The notes below the pieces were generated by a model, which did not search any database, had not been told where the DNA came from, and saw only the letters and a list, made by a program, of their open reading frames with translations. DNA of 50,373 nt from positions 1,448,909-1,499,281 of the forward strand of contig BFEA01000192.1 of assembly GCA_003427395.1 (NCBI GenBank), in the 5' to 3' direction. This stretch comes from Chara braunii (lineage: Eukaryota; Streptophyta; Charophyceae; Charales; Characeae). Within the stretch, counting starts at the first letter, position 1, and the number at the start of each line of letters is the position of its first letter. Positions 44,709 to 50,373 of the stretch are shown one piece after another. A program made the translations under genes and the position numbers.

Positions 44709-45442
44709 ACTTCGGGTAAAAAGGGAGTTGCCCCGGTATGTATAGTAGTGGTTCAGCCTGTCTAGTGGACTAAGCTTGTTTCTAAGTCTATGTGTGTGTC
44801 CGCTTGCTGGTCTGCATGATTGTCTGAGTGCTTGTCGGTTTGAGTGTGTGTGTGTGACCTGCAAGGCACTTAGTTGGTCGAAAGGCTAGAAGGGCCGGTA
44901 CTTAGCTGTGGCCCCGACATTGAGGGCCGCGACGGTCAGGAACTCACTGTCCAAGAGGCAAAACGCCTCTCTTCACATGGGAGGCCGAGCGAGAGCCTCA
45001 ACCTCACTCGCGGTATATGAGTAAGGACAAAGTTGCCGCTCAAGCAAGTGTTAGTAATCCAGGCGTTACTGCAAGCCTGATGATCACACAGTAATAATCG
45101 CTGCGGCCGTATGTTAATTTATCATGACCGACGTACCGACAATTAAGTCTCAGTGAGTATCATAGATCTTACCGACACAACAAGAACCCAACCGACCCCT
45201 CGACCTCTTCTGTCGAGGGGTATTACTACTGATTCTAACCATCAGAACTCGCGTCACCACGATACGTGCTCACAAAATTTTCTCACCGATTTTCCTCGGC
45301 CTCAGCAGTCAAGAAAATCGTTTCAAAGTGTCGCGCGAAAAACACGTACATTTTTAAGTTCAAACCGACTTCGTCATGGTGGTCGGTGCGATCGGTGTGT
45401 TGATTGTAAAAACATGTTCAAATAAGGGTATTTGGTCCGACA

Positions 45443-46640
45443 GTATTCCCAGACCCTATTAAGCGACGTCCCCGTCGCTAGGGATGTTTATCATGATCGT
45501 TCACACAATTCCCCTTTAGATCGTTTCCCTTGATCAAATCAATGATAAAGATATGATATGATCGATAACGCCACTGGACAGATGATACAATACAAAACAT
45601 TATATATTCTTCTCTTTTCCTTTGAAAGAGAACACAAGTCCCTTTCTCAAGACAAGGCACACCTTTGATAAGTGGATAGCCAAATTTGAGTCCCTGGATT
45701 GAGATGCGGTCAAGATTCGCATTGCCTCCCTTGATATATTCTACCATCGCCGGGATTTTAAGTCGAGTCTCCCACATACTGAAATTTTCAACCCAAACTC
45801 AATGAACCAATGGTGGGGATACTGTATCTGTACCACAACGGTGAAAATTATCAAGAGAGACAATGATCATCTGTTCCACATCTTTAAACTTTCTTCCCAG
45901 ACCCTCGTTGGTTGTCCGTAGAGCCAGAGAATCTAACCTTTTGGACGCGGGTCTCAACCAAAACCATATTACCGCCCCACCTACAAAGTCTAATGTGCGG
46001 GGATCGGCGGTCTTGGTATAAACCCACTTACAGTCCGGTTGATCAGGTCAGATCTGCGGCCCACCGTGTCGTTATACTAACGGTGGTCCCCGTATTGGTT
46101 GCGCAATAACGGGTAAGTCCTATCATTAAAAAAAATTGCATATTTCAAAGACTACATTCGACCCCTCGGATAACTAACTGAGTTGATCCCCTCACTAGGG
46201 TGACCACCCCTCTGATCTTAATTCCAGGCCAAAATCGGAAGGTCCGCCGCCTGGTTGTACTTGGTCAGCAACCCACGCTGGGAGTTACGTCCGAAGGATG
46301 CCATTTTTCACCATAGGCTTGACAATTTTAGTCCTTCAGACTGACCTCCTGAAGTGGATGAACGATGTTCAATTCAATATATACAAAAGCAAATCATCAT
46401 CAAAATATTTTCATCCTTATCAGGTTGCCACTTGTGTATGAACGGTTTTCATTCTAAAACCATAAAAATATTTCATCATCAGGTTGTCACTTAGTAGATG
46501 AACAAAGACCATCGTCAGATTGCCACTTAGGGGTCATGTCCTCCAAGTCTCGATCACAGCTCGGTCAGACGCACGTCTCGGGGATCTTTCAAAGTATACA
46601 GTCTCATATCCCAAATAAAAATATTGGCTTCCACGTCACC
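45443..46640 (-). mobile_element. 3' internal region of the second element
   Basis: Reverse-complement homology to giant-element 27130-28159 in the same order: TTAAGCGACGTC near the PPT, GGGATTTTAA with GTCTCCCACATA, CCCACGCTGGGAGTTACGTC, AAGTGGATGAACGA, then CACGTCTCGGGGATCTT. The first 13 bases (45443-45455) are the PPT. A word like ATCAGGTTGCCACTTAG is present three times (about 46420, 46478, 46512) against once in the giant element. No ORF is visible. Confidence 0.75.
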
Positions 46641-49600
46641 ATCGATGCAAAGATATCTTTCAAAACATCAACATTTTCGAGTGAGTTATTCGTTTGGATC
46701 TCATAGGTTTATCTCAGACCAACTCCATAGAGTAATGAACGACGTCTCTGCAAGACATCTCTCTGATATCTTTCCAAGCAGGATACTTCTCGTGTCTGCC
46801 CAATATCAATGAATTGAGGGTCCAAAATAATTTTAAGATTCAAATTAACTCAATTTTGGTCGCAGTCATACTGACCCTTGGGGTTTCGCCTTCAATAATA
46901 TATTGCACGAATGTTCATATAATACTCAGATCAGAGTATTAAGCTAAGTTGCCCAAAAGGATTACCCCTTTTCGACGACAATCATCAAAATCGAACCACG
47001 TTCCATCATCTAGATTGATATCATCAATGAGGAAACATGTCATAAGCAACTGGTGACTGTAAGCAGGGTTTTCCCCCTGTTTTCACGGAACTTTACAATA
47101 TAAGTGTAAATGACATTCTCTTGCCGTAAGGAAGGAATATAACCTATGATAGTAGAATAAATGTTTGAGAAGGTAAAAAAGGTAAATAATAATTCATACG
47201 ATACTTAAAATATTAAGTCATACCAATTCAAACAAGCATCAACTGGTAACCTCATTAACCGTGAGAACAATTCTTACAATTGAGACTACACAAGAACGAA
47301 TCACAGTGAAACTACAATGGCGATAACATTAGATACTCCACTCCTTCAGGCTTAATAGGGGTATATCGAGTCGAGGGGTAGTGTAATCCAATCAAAGGAT
47401 AACATCTTAGATCTCGAGCCCCGCTTCTAGGACTAAGTCTCACCACATCTCCCTCCGATTCAAGTGCTTGTACCCGACTGACCTCATCGAGCACAGTCAG
47501 ATGACCCCATTCACACTCGTCTAAAGGTTGGTTGGTAAGACCATACCTTTTCAGAGTGTGGTGGACCCACCTAGCATGATCCCCGCTCGGGCTACCACTC
47601 CAAGCGTGCCTAGACTAAGGGGTAGTCATCCCACTAACCGTCAGAGTTCAAACAAGGCCCTGAACACCTTCCTCCCTTTCGACGATAGTGTAATCATCTC
47701 TCTTGTACAGGGAAAAACGACAACACCTCACTGTGGACCAGGAACATTGTTCCCGCGTGAGTCTCACTACCGCTTACAAGACTTAACTATACCCTCTTTA
47801 AAACCTCTCAGGCAAAGATATCAATCAACGTTGCAATTTCTAAAAGGACAGATTCTGTATGTTGACCTCCTTTGACAGAATTTCTTTCTTCAAAGGTTGG
47901 TCACTCCACTCACCTTCAGTCCCGTGCCGAACGTGAATTTAACACAGTTTGTCAACCCTTATTGAAGAAAACAATTCATAAACATATCAAGGTAAACACA
48001 AACAGTCATCAAACATTCAATATATATATGTGTATATATATATATCAATATATAGATATAACAAGTTCAAACTTTGCTCAACAAGGGACAAGATGTACAT
48101 TCATACGTAACTCGAAACATATTCATTCCCACATACATTCAGTCATACCCATTCATACACATTTACCACGGTGAGAATGAATAGTTTCATCACTCTTTAT
48201 ATAATATTGTAATTTGAGAATTTTGATAACCCGCAAGTGAACTCTTTCATATTCTGATCGTATTGAGTATCATAGTAAAGAAGATAGTTATTCAAGTAGA
48301 TAGTCTCATATTATCCTTTTTACGTAATGAAATTTGCAATGTTTAACCTATCGATAAAAGTCCGAATATGTGCATATAGCTTCGAGAACCAGATAAATAA
48401 AATCAAACTTTTTATGTAGTGACCCACAAAGCTAATTCATTGTTATACTATAGCCTATACATCCTCAAACGGATACATATTCTCCAAGTAGGTGACCTAA
48501 TATTATTCTTGCTATACTATTGGTTTCTGATGATTAGCCAACCATTAAGTGAATGATAAAATGGTTGATTTATATCTCATGATCTTCTAAGGTTGAAATT
48601 ATACTTCCAATAAGCAACTTTATCAATCAGACTCTATACCACATTAGCATAATATTATAATCAGATCTTTAGTGAATAGTCGACCCCTAGTAGTCAAAAC
48701 AACTAAGCACAGTACCACTCACTTTATTTCATTCATATCATCCCACAGTATGACTATAATCGGGTTTCTAAGACTACAATGTCGTATATACCTCAAGCCA
48801 GCCTATTTGAAACATATGCTAAATGTCAAGACCCCTTTGTACTTTGACATACCCTAATATACAATCGTCCACCACTACTTAATTGCACCTATCATATACG
48901 AGCGCATGACTTTTTATCATTACAACCTGAGACCCACAAATTTACCTAAAATATCCTCATCATAGTCGACACCAGCAATTGATGTGTTTGAACTCGAGGT
49001 TGCAGTAGTTGCAGACATCCATATGTTGTCACGTGCCGCAGTGACAATGAGGTTTGCACATACTGTAGGTCCCGATTGAACCACACTCAGAGAATGAGTA
49101 GAGATATGGAGAGGAGCAAGAATAGATCGGTTCAATAATTAGACAACCGTCGAAATGTCGAGTCTATCATTAGGATCTATATCGTATAGCTTCAAGAATT
49201 TGATGATCTAGTTAGACTATGTAAACAACGACTAATAGGGTTAGTTTAATCTACAATCTTGTACTCAGACTATACGACAAATGACCTCGCTAATGCTCAT
49301 AGTCTTTAAATATATAGCCTAACAGCTACGCTCTTTTTCAGGTTGCTTAAAATGTTTGTTTGACATTCACGCACATCATTTAATTTCAAAGGAAAATTAA
49401 CAGTACATATCATCCTTTCTTCCCTTACTTCGGCCAGATAATTTCCCGTCACTCAAAAAATGTATTATACTGACGAAACATTTAGGAGATTTCATCCTTC
49501 TTATGTTTTGACAATGATCCAAAGAGATTGAAACCTCATTGGAACAATACTCAAGTCTTCTTACTTCAGGACAAACAACACTTTGAATCCTACTAAGGCT

Positions 49601-49975
49601 GCCTCTTAGACGATTCCCCCTATATGGTGGGGTAGGAGATAAGCCCTGCATAGATTGCTATGACATAGAAAGAAAAAGTTCAAGCTCGATACACAAACAA
49701 TGATCTGTTGGTGCGACTTGCGAAACGAAGAGTGAATCATGTGCGCACTATGACGGTGGAATTGCAAGGTGAGGCAGTTGGGAAAATACAATTGATTATC
49801 GAGGAAGAGGTATGAAGGAAGATACAAAGGTAACATCTTATATGATAAGTATGAAAAAACGACTTAAAGCATGACAAGGATTCAAGGAAGGTTCATTAAC
49901 AGAAAAAAATTATTTTTCATATATTATGATGTTTAACATTTTTGCCTTATTTAACTGTTGCCCAAGTCGTGTACA
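46641..49975. other. AT-rich region without recognised gene
   Basis: By position it should continue the second element's internal region, but I find no gag, pol or ORF3-like sequence on either strand. 47300-47880 is less AT-rich and holds a 115-codon + frame (47528-47875) without motif. A minus-strand open segment at 48946-49062 is bounded by CTACAG and GGTAAA and could be an exon of an unknown gene. The open frames at 49397-49836 are short and featureless. Confidence 0.4.
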
Positions 49976-50225
49976 CAATGTTTTTTAACATTGTAAGGTT
50001 CCTTCACGTTGATCGATAAACACACAATGAAGGATCGTTGCTTCAACTCATTAAACGTTATATATGTTGGAGAGTCCGATGAACCAACCATTCGGACAAC
50101 ATTCCTTCAACAATTTGGAAGTGTTCGACTAACTATTTGCCAAATGTTGATTCAACATTATTTTCGACACGCGATAATGTTGGAAAGATTGTTGGAAAAC
50201 ATCATGGAATGTTTCAGTAATGTTG
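49976..50225. repeat. ATGTTG/CAACAT-rich segment
   Basis: Words such as ATGTTGGA, ATGTTGATTC, TTCAACATT, AACATTCC and TTCAACAA recur on both strands about every 15-40 bp, so several short stems can form. It may be a degraded foldback repeat. No gene. Confidence 0.4.
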
Positions 50226-50289
50226 AATATCAATTTTGAAAAAAAAAAATAATGAATCATAAATGATATATACATAAATATACAGGGTT

Positions 50290-50373
50290 ACCGGCGTTCG
50301 GGACGGGCCGGACGCCCGAACCCGAACGCCCGAACGTACGGGACCCCTTCGGGAGGCGTTCGGCCGTTCGGGC
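50290..50373. repeat. GC-rich CGTTCGGG/CCCGAACG repeat at window edge
   Basis: After a very AT-rich stretch, the last about 84 bp are mostly G and C and contain GTTCGGG or CCCGAAC about seven times in both orientations. It is cut by the window end, so its nature is open: terminal repeat of a DNA transposon, or a satellite unit. Confidence 0.5.

Larger units (their letters stand above)
39453..45442 (-). repeat. Diverged giant-family LTR of a second element, opposite strand
   Basis: On the minus strand it starts TGTCGGACCAAATACCC at 45442, next to a PPT-like tract, and parallels the giant LTR start. Shared parts are the inverted-repeat/T-run segment (44621-44708), the B-box-related stretch (about 44530-44590), the pyrimidine counterpart of the purine tract, CCTG/GGCGCC modules, a sequence at about 41770-41880 matching 8441-8555, and a hairpin array. 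TGTCG at 39453 is the best candidate for the far end, giving about 6.0 kb, but that end is unproven. Confidence 0.65.

Overview
The window reads as nuclear DNA of a plant-lineage eukaryote. The retrotransposon primer-binding site matches the 3' end of plant tRNA-Asp, splice-type signals are present, and long TTA, GA, TG and CAGACA repeats fill the non-coding parts. The Lys/Glu-rich Gag-like proteins remind me of charophyte algae such as Chara, but that is a guess from style. I recognise no cellular gene. Everything I can assign is nested retrotransposon sequence.

The centre is one very large Ty3/gypsy-type LTR retrotransposon on the + strand, 2188-37458 (about 35.3 kb). Its two direct repeats are 11.7 kb (2188-13930) and 9.3 kb (28160-37458). 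Both begin TGTCG and end CGACA. An 18-base tRNA-Asp primer-binding site (13933-13950) follows the left repeat, and a purine tract (28147-28158) precedes the right one. A 4-bp target duplication with one mismatch flanks the element. It lies inside the integrase region of an older minus-strand chromovirus, whose two halves are at 1577-2187 and 37459-39245 and whose reading frame resumes across the insertion.

The internal region runs in order: PBS; leader with a Pro-rich open stretch; two tandem diverged copies of an unknown protein (ORF1a 15308-16092, ORF1b 16368-17200); gag with a Gln/Gly/Tyr- and RGG-rich segment and a zinc knuckle; aspartic protease; a U UUU UUA slippery heptamer in the correct frame; RT (YIDD) and RNase H; integrase (DD35E); then a 3' ORF (24135-26475) that looks like a second Gag, with a coiled coil and a degenerate zinc knuckle, just behind a strong 3' splice-acceptor-like sequence. 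Stop codons and small frameshifts throughout make this copy dead, although the domains are easy to read.

The giant LTRs are built from repeated modules. These are: 88-90 bp hairpin units; modules of several hundred bp bounded by GA and TTA tracts, each with a CCTG site and in most a GGCGC/GCGCC core; a CAGACA field; nine copies of a 70-bp repeat; and a set of short stem-loop repeats. The two LTRs differ by two large blocks (about 2.06 kb and 0.85 kb) missing from the right copy and by a 524-bp foldback insertion in the right copy.

From about 39.45 kb to the right edge lies part of a second, diverged element of the same superfamily in the opposite orientation. It has a probable LTR at 39453-45442, a PPT at 45443-45455 and a matching 3' internal region to about 46.64 kb. 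The rest (46.64-50.37 kb) is AT-rich and unassigned, ending in a sharply GC-rich repeat at the window edge.
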